Assembly: GCA_010015655.1 (NCBI GenBank)
Contig: ML976698.1
Location: forward strand, 453,885-517,884
DNA: 64,000 nt
Reading direction: 5' to 3'
Source: Bimuria novae-zelandiae CBS 107.79
Lineage: Eukaryota; Ascomycota; Dothideomycetes; Pleosporales; Didymosphaeriaceae
This document shows, in pieces, positions 1-11,431 of the stretch; the stretch's first letter is position 1, and every line of letters begins with the position of its first letter. The notes below the pieces were generated by a model. The model did not search any database and was not told where the DNA came from. It saw nothing but the letters and a program-made list of their open reading frames with translations. Position numbers and translations under genes: made by a program.

Positions 1-980
1 CAGTTTGCGACCAGGGTCCTGGCACCGATCGTAAGGTTCCGGAAGTTTCCGTAATTTGGTAGTGGGGTGCGAGTCGGCGGTGATGACTAACGGAAGGTGT
101 TCTAGATTATCCGCATAAGCTCCATATTTGCGTTGATAGGGTAGAAATTTGAATCTTAACCGCAAACGTGTACAAAGAGTAGAGAAGTTGTACGTGGGTA
201 AGTGAGGGTAAGTGAGGGCCGGCTGGGTGGTATGCAAATGGTTTGAACAGCAAGAGTACTTATTCCTCTGGATAACTAATGGGACATTGAGAAATATAGG
301 AGCATTGCGATCTACTGGAATGGCCGACGTAGTTAATGCAGGTGTATGAGCTCTTGTTCAGCATTGCTTGAGGATTTTCTATTCACTCTCGATTGTACCG
401 GAACACTTTTTACGACAGCAGTAGTTCCAACGCGGTTGGACGATTTGCACGGGAGACCGATCTCCGCGCTGTGGGTTAGGATGGATATTCAACGGTTCCG
501 AGCACTGAGCTGGATGTTGATTAAGGACTCGCACAGATTCCGTCTGACACGGGAAGGGATTGATCCACCTCCGTAGGGTCTATGAGGCTGATTCCTAAGT
601 TCATCATAACAGTGAAACTCTTTGACAGAGGTTCCGGTTATCGCATGGACCTCGCATGTAACCCTGGAAAGCTTTGGCAGAGGGTGAGTGTATGGGTAGA
701 GTGCCGTAGTGATTTGATTCGTGCACAAGGTCGGATGTGACGGTATTACTCGTCTTTTCCATATGGTAAGCTTGCACGAGAGACAGCCGTGAGTGAGGTG
801 CTCATGCGCTGTTCTAGAGTGTCGTTCTTGCCCCTTTCGGTGTTGCGTATCATCTGGTCCCCCGGATCCATCACCCGCAACTGTCACCTCGACTTTGATG
901 AAGCGCGGTGTCGATGAGCAGGGTTGCTGTACGATCGCACTGGCGAAACTGCCAATGTGCGCAGGGCTAGACCTTTATTA
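1..980. other. Moderate-GC stretch, no recognised gene
   Basis: Balanced base composition unlike the AT-rich block that follows. Only short frames are open (about 60-130 codons, on both strands and overlapping), with no recognisable domain and no convincing splice-linked exons. The composition breaks sharply at about 980, where the RIP-mutated block begins. It may be the flank of a gene lying outside the window. Confidence 0.5.
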
Positions 981-1405
981 GTTGTCCTACACTAATCCCT
1001 ATATTAATTATATTCTAATATAAACCCTATTTAGCGTATTAAGTAAAACGTACAGTAAAGCTTCTCTTATAGCGTTTTGCTTACCTTAAAAGTTAATATA
1101 TGTAAAATCTTTTTATCCGTAGCTTAATTTTTTTTTTTATATTTATTAACCTTAGGAAGCTCTTTTCATTTATATTAACGTACTTTATAAACAAGTCCCT
1201 TTATATAAATGAGCGGTTCACTCTGCCAAGATCCTACTAAAATCTATACTTTATATAATACTACAGAATGCACATAAATAGTTATTGAAAATTATAAAAG
1301 GCTAATGTATTCAAAACTTACTTTTACCTTTTTTTTATATATGCGTAAGTTATGCCTAGCCTCGCTATAGCGCCTATAGCGTCATTAAGTAGGATTACCC
1401 TTATT

Positions 1406-1963
1406 TAGGCTGGTAAATGGGTCAGGGTTAGGTTAGGATTAGGTTATATTATATAAAAATCCAACCCTAACTTAATCCTAACCTAACTTTATTAGTATTA
1501 GTGTAGATTAGGATTAAGTTAAGGTTAAGTTAGAGTTAGATTATATTATATAAAAATCCAATCCTAACCTATCCTTAACCTAACGCTAAACTAATCCTAA
1601 CCTAATATTTTAATATTAATATAAGGCGAGAAAGTATACCTTCTTTTATAACAGTATTAGCGGCTTAAGTATTACTAAAATTTATTATTATAATAAATAG
1701 TTATTATAGTTATATTATTAACAATCCTAAGAAATTCTCTATATACTAAACGTTAGGCCTAACCTAATATAATTAGTATAACTTTAACCTAACCTAATTT
1801 AATGCTTTAATTACTTAACCTAACCCTAACCTAACGCTTTAATAACCTAATCTAACCTATACCTATACTAGTAGAACTTTAACCTAACCCTAACCTAATA
1901 TCTATACAATCCTAACCTAACCCTAAACTAAGCTTAGTAACCCTTAATCTATTTACCAGCCTA
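1406..1963. mobile_element. hAT-like MITE with telomere-like interior
   Basis: A 558-bp element begins TAGGCTGGTAAATGGG and ends with the diverged inverse of this (TTTACCAGCCTA). It is flanked by a perfect 8-bp direct repeat CCCTTATT (1398-1405 and 1964-1971), the duplication length of hAT elements. The interior contains no gene but is filled with degenerate TTAGG/CCTAA units resembling the fungal telomere repeat, in both orientations. The same termini recur at 7108-7593 and 57576-59861. Calling it hAT rests on the duplication length alone; no matching transposase is visible. Confidence 0.75.
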
Positions 1964-2039
1964 CCCTTATTAGCGTGCGACCTTTTCTTTACCGTCTTGT
2001 TATTACTACGCGTCTTAAACTCCTTTAGAGTAGCTAGTC

Positions 2040-2960
2040 GCTAGCCCTCTTTAGCTAATAATGTCCTTTTACACTATACTTACGTTTTTATTATTATTAT
2101 ATAGTAGCTTTATTAGTGGCTTAAAGCTTAGCGTTGTAATTAGTTATTAATATAGAAAAATACGCTATTAACTTAGCGACTTTAGCGAGTTTTAACTACT
2201 ATAGTTATAAAAGTTAAGGAGCTATTTGTATACGTTTAAATTCTTTATTTTACTAGCATTAATTATAATCCTAGTTCTAAGGTGTTATTTAGTATTTATA
2301 ACTACTATATACTATTACGTATATTATAAGGTGAAGTCGTATACAGGCGAACGTTAAGCTTTAAAATTATAATTTTTTGATTAAGGAGAACTAAACTAGC
2401 GCTTTTAACCCTTTAAGAATATTATTTTTAGTAATTACTACCTTAAACGCAGTAATCAAGTAAAGTAAGAACTTAATTTTAGTAATATACGTAATATAGT
2501 TACGTGTTGAATCCTTAGCTTAGCGCCTATACACCTTCTTTAATAGTAAGAAGTACCGTACATTAAGTAGCTATAAGAGGTATAGCAAACATAAAGGTAT
2601 ATTAAGAGTAATAATCATATTATCCCTACAGTGCTACTAGAATTTAAGCGAGTAATAGCTCTTATAGCTATTTATAATAAGCAAATGCACTTTACTAATA
2701 ATATACTTATTTATATACTAATTAAAGTGCTTTATTTATTACAGACCAAGTTTATTTATGATTTAGCTATCCGTAGAGACTGTAATAACCTAATCGCGCG
2801 GTAGGTCATTTGTATTATACTTGACAGAGAGGTAGTGCCTACCCTAGAAAATAGTAAAAAGTAAAATTACCTAGTTTATTATATCAGTATCCTAAATTAT
2901 TATTATCTACTTTTAATTACTATACTATATACCCTTTAGCCTGTCTTCATGCCTGGAGTC
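2040..2960 (-). pseudogene. Pogo-family transposase fragment
   Basis: By eye this resembles the minus-strand transposase regions at about 58,500-58,900 and 30,300-30,700; for example GACTGTAATAACCTAATC recurs there with only C/T and G/A changes. It corresponds to the middle and C-terminal part of a DDE_1 transposase read right to left. It lies in opposite orientation to the transposase further right in the same element, so it probably derives from a second insertion. Many TAA/TAG stops; boundaries are approximate. Confidence 0.55.
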
Positions 2961-3236
2961 TGTAATATCTACTCTATTTAATATTATACTTATTAAAAAA
3001 CTAGACTTATTAAAGCTATAATATACTTAGCAAGAGAGCGGTTACTCTACCAAATTATTTATAACGCGTTACCTAACAATAATAATAATAACTTAACTAC
3101 CTCCTACTTAAATACTTATAGTATAGTAGATACTTTCCTAACTATCTTAGGTATTAAATACAACTATTTCTAAAGTAAATAATGCTCTATATTAATATAT
3201 AATATTCCTTAAATTATACTACGTAGATAACGTGTA

Positions 3237-4700
3237 GAAATTACTACGCGACGCAATTATTACCCTAAATTAATAAAGCTTACTAAGCTAGAAGAGGATG
3301 CAATTATTAAGTATATTTTTAACCTAGATTCGCGAGAATTTTCGCCTACGCTAGGTGTTATACGAGATAGAGTAAATAATCTACTCGCTAAGTAAAGCAT
3401 TAGCAATAAAGTTATGTAGTAAAAAGTTACTACATAACTTTATTAAGTAATTTGACTACTTTACTACAAAATTTAATTAGCTATATAATTAATAGAGAGC
3501 TTTATATAGAGATCTAAAAATAATTAGAGTAAAATTTAACCTTATAACACGTACTAAAGTCATCTATAGTATTTATAATTACGATACTTATAATTTCGAC
3601 AAAACTAGCTTAATAATAGGTAAGATATTATATTAGCTGATAATTATAAGCTTAAAGAGACGTGTCAGGCTAAAGGCTATCTAGCTAGGTAGTTATAAGT
3701 AAGTTATATTAATTTATAAAATTAATGCTACTAGCTAGGCAATCCTGCCTTTTATTTTTTTTCCTTAGCTAGTATTACCTCTTTATCTAGTATAAGGATA
3801 ATAATATACCACGTAACTAGATCTTTATAGTAAGTAATAATAGCTAAACCATTAATACGCTTAAAGTAAAGTATATAAGACGCTTAGTTAAGTGTATAGT
3901 AAATCGTAAAATAGTCGCGCGCTAGCTACTTATACTTAATAATTATAAAAGTTATAACTTACTTAAATTTTAATTAATTTATAAGAAGAGCAAGATCTAT
4001 ACTTTTTATATACTACTATATTTATTATATCTCTTATAGCTCCTTAATATAAGTTATTTTTTACCGTTAAAGTGCGCGTATAGCTAGTAGACTAAAAGCC
4101 TAATATATAATTATATTAGCTATATTATAAAGTTAAGGATTTTACCAGCCTTTAACAAAGCCTATAAGTAAGTAATTACAAAGAAGAAAATTTACGCAAG
4201 CTTCTAAGGTGCTAGCCTAGGTCTATGTAATCTAGACATAGTAATATTAAAGCTTAATATAAAACTACGTACGCTAATGCCGCCTATATAAAACCTTACC
4301 TTTTAGGAAGCTAAAACACTAAGTAACGCGTGTAAGCTGGAAGCTTAAATAATTTTAATATATAATATAATTTAACAGTATAGGAGCTTATTACCTGCTT
4401 TTACTATTATAGCACTTAATTAGATTAAAAAAGCGCTAAAGTAATAGCATATAAAAGTATACTTATATACGATTAGATTACGAGGCTTAAATGGGTAAAT
4501 AAGTAAGCTATAACACGCAGAAAATAATAAAGAAAGTTGATATAAAATTAAAATATCCTAATAAGGATAAAAGAAAAAGAAATTATTACTTAAAAGAATA
4601 TTACGTAGTAGCTGAAGAGTAAAACAGGTTAAGGTAGGACGTAATTAGGTACTAGTTAGTAGGCTTTAACGCGCTATAGCCACTATAGAGAGAATAAATA
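3237..4700 (+). pseudogene. Pogo/Fot1 transposase (DDE_1), decayed
   Basis: A plus-strand frame reads like a Fot1/pogo transposase interrupted by TAG/TAA. The N-terminal helix-turn-helix part (about 3270-3410) contains KLTKLEEDAIIKYIF. The first catalytic Asp region is at about 3580-3610 (TYNFDKT, normally NFDETG, with Glu changed to Lys as RIP would do). The segment around the second Asp (family consensus DGHxSH) is at about 3940-4080, followed by the PLK motif. No frame stays open, so it is a pseudogene. Confidence 0.65.
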
Positions 4701-5404
4701 TAATGCGTAAACGTATATAACGTATGATATAAATATTACTTAATTCTAAATAGTAATTATATATAATTATAATACTGTGTCATTGAGTTAGATTTCTATA
4801 AAGGTAAGAAAAGATTAATGGGATAACTACTTGCTTATACTAACCACTCGGTTGCCGGACACGTTAGTTGTCTTTATTTAAAATACGATACTTAGTTTTA
4901 GTATGTATTATTAGCCAGAACTATCGTTATATAAACTTAGAATTCTTACACAGGTCTCTCTTATAGTCGTATATCTAATTAAACTTTATTTTAAGCTCTA
5001 TCTAGTGCTTAGCTAATAAGGAATTAGCTATATCCTTAATATTAATAAGTAAGGGCGGAAATACTCACGCGTTTAGGTCTAGTATATATTTAGTAATTAC
5101 CTACTATTTATTATAAGTAACTTTATTAAGTTACAGGTATAATTACGTTTTTAGGCAATTCTAACGCGTTAATAATTTAGGAATTCTTAAAAGACATTAT
5201 AAATAATTATAATACGTTATTATAATAGAGGTACGTTTTATTTAATAGCCTAAAGCGTACGCTATAATTTAGCTTCTTTTAATTATAGTAGCTAATAAGG
5301 TGGTTAAGATATCGCGTTATACTATAGGTAACAGTACGTTTTAATAGGGCCTTGGTAGAATAAGTCCTGTGTTTATATAAGTCGCCCGTTCATAAAGTAC
5401 GTTA

Positions 5405-7107
5405 TACTAAAAATTTTACTTTAACTAATGTAATGGGCTACGACCAGTTGATACCTCGGATCCTTGGCCCTCGATTATGCGAACCCAAGATATATAAGTT
5501 CCACGCCCGAAGCTTAACTTCGGACTCCTTAAGTACCAAGTACCTTATAATTACTTAGCATAATATATAATAATAGCTTGAAACTATATTTATCTTATAC
5601 TCTAATTTTAGCTTGTAGTGTAATGGGCTAGTAACAGTAAATAATTTAAGGAATCTTTTAAAAATAGCTTATAACTTAAGCTTTAGTAGAGTTAAGCAAA
5701 TAATAAAGCATTACTACAACCTAGTATTCTATATATTTTTAAAAAGTAATAAATTAAACTAGCTACTAATATAACAGGTGTTGGTAATAAGCTACTTTTA
5801 ACAACTAGTAATAAAACTAAATTAAAAGTAGGGAAAGTTAGTAGATAATATAGGTATATAAATAAGGTACAGACTAAAATAATCAAAAATAAATTTAACA
5901 GCTAAGTTATAAATAACGTATTTTATAAGAGAATAACTTACTTAAGTAAGCCTTAGCATGCAATGAAATAAGAATAGTTTAATAATTTAATTTACTTTTA
6001 AATAAAGCTTAAATGCCATTAGCGCTATTGTTTACATTTTAAAATTAAATTTATTTAATTTCACCCGCTACTATAGTATATAAAGCTTTTTAAACTATAG
6101 TTTGCCATAGACATAGCAGTGTTCTTCTACGCGCTAAAATATAGCTAAATTTAATAAAATATATAAAGTGAGAGGAATAGATAATTATCTAGTATATTGA
6201 AAGTTTATTAAGTTAGAAATACTATAAAATTCTTACACAGGTTTAAGATATAGGAAATACTTTACTATCTACAGGTGGCCAGGATAGAATTAATAGAGTC
6301 CAGCTAGTAAACTTCATTAAATATATATCTAGACTTATAATAAGGTTTAATTATTAGCTAGATAACTTAATAAAAGTATGCAACGTTTCTAGCCCAATAA
6401 ATAACTAGTTTAAGCGAGATATATATTATAAAGACAAATCATAGCATACAAAATAATAATTTCCAGATCCTTAATAAGTCTAGGTTTATAATAAGCATAA
6501 CTCTTATGAGGAAAAGTTTATTATTAGCTCTAAGACGCGTGGGGGATTAAAATATATATAACAAAATAATATAACTTAGATATTAGTAAAACTAAATATT
6601 AGTAGCACAAGGAAAAAGATCCTACCTGTTAGTATTCTTTAAGTAAAAGTATACCTTATTAACAAGTATATAAAGCATAACTCGTCCTCCTTATTAAGAA
6701 TCATAGCCACGAAGAATGGCTTAATAATAAATAAGCTTAAAATTACGAAGATTAAGTACTTTAACTGGTGTATAAAGGGCGATATACAGGATATATATAG
6801 GCTACGCATTTTTAATAGCTATAAGAGCTATAGCTCTATTATCTTTTAGTAGTAATATAATCATAATAAAATTATTTATTTTTATATGTCACTACACTTA
6901 TCCCATGTATTATAGCTACTCGATATATGTTATTTGTTACTACTAAAAAAGACATACTTATGTTACGTTAAGTAGTTAATATAGAGTTTTATTAACTATA
7001 TTATTAAAATTACGTTCCTACCTACGCAAAGCAATATATTTAACGTGTTAATTAATAAAAAATAAATTAAAAATAGATTTTGGGACGCTAGTTTAGTATG
7101 TTTTAAC
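5405..7107. other. AT-rich relic sequence, no gene
   Basis: RIP-mutated sequence without a convincing frame. The only unusual patch is about 5430-5530, which keeps CA/TG and GC-rich words and contains a 21-bp-scale hairpin around GAAGCTTAACTTC. The phrase TGTAATGGGCTA occurs at its start and again near 5620. It could be the edge of an LTR, but neither partner nor target duplication was found. Confidence 0.4.
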
Positions 7108-7593
7108 TAGACGAGTAAATGGGTCAGGGTTGGGTTAGGATTGGGTTACAGTTAGATTATATTATATAAGAACCCAATCCTAACCTAATCCTAACCTAAT
7201 CCTAACTTAACCCTAACCTAAAATTTTAGTATAAATATAGGATAAGGAAGTATAACTTTTTTTTATAAAAATATTAAAGGCTTAAGTATTACTAGGACTT
7301 ATTATTATAATAAATAGTTATTATGATTAAATTATTAATAACCCTAAGAAAACGTCTATATACTAAATATTAAGCCTAACTTAATATAATTGGTATAACT
7401 TTAACCTAATCTTGACCTAATACTTTAATAACTTAACCTAATCTTAACTTAACACTTTAATAATCTAACTTAACCTTAACCCAGTATCTATGCAACCCTA
7501 ACCTAACTTTAGCGTAATATCTATATAATTCTAACCTAACTCTAACCTAACCTTAACCTGAGCTTAGTAACCTTTAACCCATTTACCTGCCTA
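7108..7593. mobile_element. Second hAT-like MITE copy with telomere-like interior
   Basis: The left end TAGACGAGTAAATGGGTCAG matches the terminus of the 1406-1963 element apart from RIP-like and minor changes, and the right end reads TTTACCTGCCTA. The interior again consists of degenerate CCTAA/TTAGG units and closely parallels the first copy. No 8-bp duplication could be recognised; the right flank runs directly into a foldback repeat, which may have disturbed it. Confidence 0.6.
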
Positions 7594-7891
7594 AACTTAC
7601 TAAAAACGCGAAATTTTAATAGTTAATATCTCCATAATTAGGTTATATTAATTTATATAACTTAACATATGGGCTTTTAGGTGTAATAACTAGTAGTTAT
7701 TAGAGTCTTCATACGTGCAGTCCTACAGTTATTAAGATACTAAGAGTGGGGACTAAAACTAATATGAAATATTAAGACTCTAATAGCTACTTATTATTTT
7801 ACCTAAAGGCTTATATTTTAAGTTTTATAAATTATTATAAAGTAGTAGTGGAGATATTACCTATTACAATTTCGTGTTTTTAGTGAGTTTT
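7593..7891. repeat. Long foldback (inverted) repeat, ~300 bp
   Basis: Two arms of roughly 125 bp are near-complementary. The left arm (about 7593-7722) begins AAACTTACTAAAAACG; the right arm (about 7765-7891) ends in the inverse, CGTGTTTTTAGTGAGTTTT. Shared inner words include AGGTGTAATAACTAG against its inverse. The loop of about 40 bp contains GTGGGGACTAAAAC. Differences between the arms are mostly C/T or G/A, as expected for RIP. It encodes nothing and is most likely a foldback MITE. Confidence 0.65.
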
Positions 7892-7899
7892 GGGGTGCG

Positions 7900-9385
7900 A
7901 CACTCGCTTATAAAACTCGTTACCGTTGTTTACCTTTTCTAGACTTTTAATGTTATATATATTAACACAATCCTATATATTGCCTTTATAAAGCTTTTAT
8001 TAAGCTAACTAACCGTATTAATAATAAAAGCAAGTAATGAATTCTTATACCTTTAAATTGTATTATAAATTAATATTAATTAACTGTCTATCTTGTGCAC
8101 GTTACTTAGTATTTTAGCTTTTTATAAGGTAAACTTTAGTATAGGTAGCGTTAGCGTATAGAGTTTGATATTAGGTTTTAATATTACTACCTCGAGGTTA
8201 TATAGGGCTAGGCTAGTGCCTTAAAAGCTTATGCTAATGTTTTCATTTATAATTAATTAATTATAGGCTATATAAAGGCTAGTAGAAATGCTAGCTTTAT
8301 GATCTAAATAATATAGTCGCGTATTAGACTCTTCATTTAGTGACTATATGTGTGCTTTTATGGCAAAAAGTAGCTAATATTAAGTAACTGTAAAAGGTAC
8401 CACAAATATAGTAGTATATAAAAAGTAAATATACTATTCTTTTTATAAAGCTACTAGAATTTAAGCGGACTATAGCTCTTATAACTTTTATGTATAAGTA
8501 ATAGGTATCTATCTACCATTCGCCTTACTATATAGTTAATAAAGCACTATAGCCACTCTACTTTAAGCTTATTAGTATTTTAGCTCTTATTACTAATAGT
8601 AAAATCATAGTAACGGAGGATATTATTATTTTAGTACTAAGTAAAGAAGAAATACTAGCTAGTAAAAATAATAAAGAAATACATTGCCCAGTGAATAGCA
8701 TTAGTTTATTAAAATAATATAATGTGATTATAATTACTTAACTAAATAGCGTTTAGTTTACCAAATTTCTTTTAGTCTATAATTATAAGCTATGATAATA
8801 TCTTGCCTATTAAAATCTAGTTTTATTAAGATTATTAATAAGCTAATTATATATACTATAGATAGTTTTTGTATGCGCTATAAAGCTAAACGAGATCCTA
8901 ATAGGCTAAGAATCCTTATATAAGCTCTTTATTAATTATATAATAATTAAATAGTATAGTAAGGGTATTTTTTACCTTATAAAGTTACTTAACTACTTCT
9001 TACCAACTATATTAGCGCCTCGCTTAATAAGTAGCTTATTTTCTATATTTTATATAGTACCTAGAGTGGTTGGAAATCCTCGTAAATATAGGTTAAGTAT
9101 ATACCTAATAATTTTCTCCCCGTCTAATTTAGTAATCTTTTTTTAGGTTAAAATTATAACTTCGTTACTTAGTAATTCTAGCGCGTTATTAATTTATTAT
9201 ACTTTGAAAGACTTAGTACGTTTTAGTAGTACGTCTTTTACTTTAATTTTAATTTTAGTTAATAGCTCAGTTAGTAGGGTTAATATGTGCTTTATTTTAA
9301 AGTAATAGGTAGTTAAGCATTTATTATAAGTAGGCAACGTATTATAAAAAGTTAGTACGCTAGCACGCTCGCTTGCCAAACACGT
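7900..9385 (-). mobile_element. Pogo-like element remnant
   Basis: Between about 8330 and 8640 the sequence parallels the minus-strand transposase fragments near 2560 and 58,580. The right end (CGCTTGCCAAACACGT at about 9370-9385) looks like a pogo terminus and abuts a TA shared with the next element. The left boundary is not resolved. No intact frame; the longest open frame on the minus strand here (60 codons) is meaningless. Confidence 0.45.
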
Positions 9386-9502
9386 TAACGTACTTTATAA
9401 GCGAGCTAATTATCTAAGCGAGCTAATTACTTTACCAAGACTCCACTAAATCGTACTATTAATAATAGTACAACGCTATATCTTAACTACCTTATTAGTT
9501 AT

Positions 9503-9674
9503 TGTGGCGCACAGTCACAACGATCAGGAAGCTCGAAAACAAAGTCTATTAAGGAGAGGAAGCTTTATAATAACTAGCTATTTATAAGTTTAAGGGATCG
9601 CGTGCTTAGCTACTTAACTACTTAGCTTAACCCTAACTAGTATAAAAAGCTCTAGCAAAGTGCCTTTTATAATA
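9503..9674 (-). repeat. Left LTR (3' LTR in element orientation), 172 bp
   Basis: It begins TGTGGCGCACAGTCACAACG. The other terminus, originally TTTTGCAACA, is here changed to TTTTATAATA by C-to-T and G-to-A events. It aligns without gaps to the LTR at 11255-11426 and to solo copies at 18179-18350 and 57368-57541. On the minus strand it carries a TATA-like TATAAATAGCTAG. Confidence 0.8.
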
Positions 9675-9851
9675 CACCCCCTAGCTTATAAAGCGTAGTA
9701 AAATAAGCTAAATAGTAACTTAAAGTATAAAAGGTAGTAAACTTGCGCGTAGAGCTTAAAAAGCGTCTAGCTTAGATCCCTAGCTTATTAGGTGATTAGT
9801 CTAAGTAGCTAGTTTATATATAGTTCTAAGAGAAAGGTAAAGAAGAAAAAG

Positions 9852-10055
9852 GAGTAGCGTACTTTTACTATAAAGCTTTAATAAATATTTAAGGGTAATT
9901 ATTTACTTATAACGTGACCCGCGCGAGTACCTACGTAAAAAAGTAAAAAAATAAAAAGAGTAGCGTACTTTTACTATAAAGCTTAAATAAATATTTAAGG
10001 GTAGCTATTTACTTGCAACGTAACCCGTGCAAGTACCTACGTAGAAAATAAAAAA
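9852..10055. repeat. Two-copy tandem repeat, 106-bp period
   Basis: GAGTAGCGTACTTTTACTAT starts at 9852 and again at 9958, and the rest of the unit follows in both copies with mostly C/T and G/A differences. It lies inside the LTR element, near its polypurine end. Function unknown; it may be a duplicated untranslated segment. Confidence 0.75.
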
Positions 10056-11254
10056 ATAGGTAGCTATAGGATTACAGCGCCTAGCTAGTAAAGGCTTACT
10101 TACTTATAGGCTTATTACAATCTATGCTTTAATATTCCTTAAAAAAACTAAAGGAGGGTCTATTACCTACCCTTTATAATTAAGCTTAGTTAATAACACC
10201 TTCTACTAATCCTTTTAAATTTAGCTTTTAATTTCACTAATCTCCTTACTTATAGGCTTATTATAAAACTTATAAGGAGCTTCTCCCTAGAGCGCGTACT
10301 AAAGGCGGTTACACTCTATAGGCTTCTATTAATACTAGCTATTTACTTTATATAGGCACTTACAGCTTATATTAAAAGTGCGCCCTCTAAGCGTAGCGTA
10401 CATGCCTACGTGCTTAGTTGTTTAGTCGAGCTACGCGAGCCAGCGAGCGTATCCTTCTAGAGATAGAGTTACTACTGCGCCTGGTCGCGACAGGTTATTA
10501 AGCTCTCTCTAAGCCTACTTATAGTTATATCGTAGTGCTAAGCGTAGGAAATCCTTTATTAGTAGTATACCCTTTATCTCTAGAAAATCTAGGAGCACAG
10601 CGTTAGCGTGTGCGCGGTTCTATTTAGATAGCTATTTAGTTATGTCTGTTGTTCTGCTGCTCTGTGGGCGTAGGGTAACCTCTTTATATATATGTCGTAC
10701 CTGCTTCTTCTAATTATCATTGCTTAGACAAAAATTATTCTTAAGTTCTCTAATTAGCGCCTACAGCGTCTACTATTTACTTAACTATAGTATTATAAGC
10801 TCTAGCTTTTATAAATTAACTATAGTATAAACCTAGTTTTAGAGTGCCTAAAGCTTTATTACGAGCTAATTATAAATAGTAGACTCTAGCTTATAGCGCT
10901 TAAGCTATTATATATAGGGCTCGCCCCTAGTATTTATATCTAGTAGCTCTAGAGCCTAGTTATATATATTTATCTACTTAGGAGTCTTAAGGTTAATATA
11001 ACTCTATATTACTTAAGCTTTTACGTGGTACTTAAGCTGCGCGTACTAAGATAGGAATAAGTTATAATTTATAAGTTAGTTACTTACTAGGAGCTTTATA
11101 GTAGTTATTATATAGTCTAGCTTTATTATAAGTTATAAGCGTCGAGACGTGAGCGTAAGAATAATAAAAAGTAAGAAATAGTTTACTACTATAATTATTA
11201 ACTAGTATAAAACAAGTATATTATAAAGTATTATAAAGGTACTTGGCTTATAAC

Positions 11255-11426
11255 TATAGCGTATAGTTATAACAATTAGGAAGCTCGAAAATAAAGTCTA
11301 TTAAGGAGAGGAAGCTCTACGATAACTAGCTATTTATAGGTTTAAGGGATTGCGTGCTTGGCTGCTTGCCTGCTCGGCTCAACCCTAGCTAGCACAGAAA
11401 GCTCTAGCAAGGTGCCTTTTGCAACA
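11255..11426 (-). repeat. Right LTR (5' LTR in element orientation), 172 bp
   Basis: Same length as the left LTR. Its start is heavily RIP-mutated (TATAGCGTATAGTTATAACA), while the far end keeps the original TTTTGCAACA. The GTTAT duplication follows immediately. Confidence 0.8.
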
Positions 11427-11431
11427 GTTAT

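Larger units (their letters stand above)
1178..5404 (+). mobile_element. Pogo/Fot1-like DNA transposon, RIP-mutated, with nested insertions
   Basis: The two ends are inverted repeats of about 65 bp. The left begins ACGTACTTTATAAACAAG, the right ends in its diverged complement, and each is flanked by TA, the duplication typical of pogo/Tc1-mariner elements. The interior holds a decayed plus-strand transposase frame (about 3237-4700), an oppositely oriented transposase fragment (about 2040-2960) and a MITE with its own 8-bp duplication (1406-1963). At 4.2 kb it is about twice the usual Fot1 length, which the nested material explains. CA and TG are nearly absent, so it is certainly inactive. Confidence 0.75.
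9503..11426 (-). mobile_element. Gag-only LTR retrotransposon (TR-GAG-like) with 5-bp target duplication
   Basis: Two 172-bp LTRs (9503-9674 and 11255-11426) enclose 1580 bp and are flanked by a perfect GTTAT duplication (9498-9502, 11427-11431). Orientation is minus. Next to the right LTR lies a sequence (11238-11254) that reads on the minus strand as GTTATAAGCCAAGTACC, which apart from one RIP-like G-to-A is complementary to an initiator-tRNA-Met anticodon arm, the half-tRNA primer of Copia-type elements. Next to the left LTR is a polypurine AGGGGGTG on the minus strand. A minus-strand gag-like reading with TAG at presumed Gln codons lies at about 10,990-10,740. There is no room for pol, so the element is non-autonomous. 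Confidence 0.8.

Noticed and set aside
1406..1963. A true telomere or chromosome end
   Set aside because: The repeats are degenerate, in both orientations, and lie inside TIRs with an 8-bp duplication; unique sequence continues on both sides.
5692..5886. 64-codon minus-strand open frame in the AT block
   Set aside because: Hydrophobic translation is expected from AT-rich RIP sequence; no family match, codon signal or context.
9197..9379. 60-codon minus-strand open frame
   Set aside because: Lies in a pogo remnant end, Lys/Leu/Thr-rich from AT bias, no support.
9852..10055. CCHC zinc knuckles in the 106-bp tandem repeat
   Set aside because: One strand reads YFYY-like codons that could derive from CFYC, but His and last Cys are missing in both copies, and the element is oriented on the other strand.
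9852..10055. CRISPR-like direct repeats
   Set aside because: Two adjacent long copies without spacers, in a eukaryotic genome and inside a retrotransposon.
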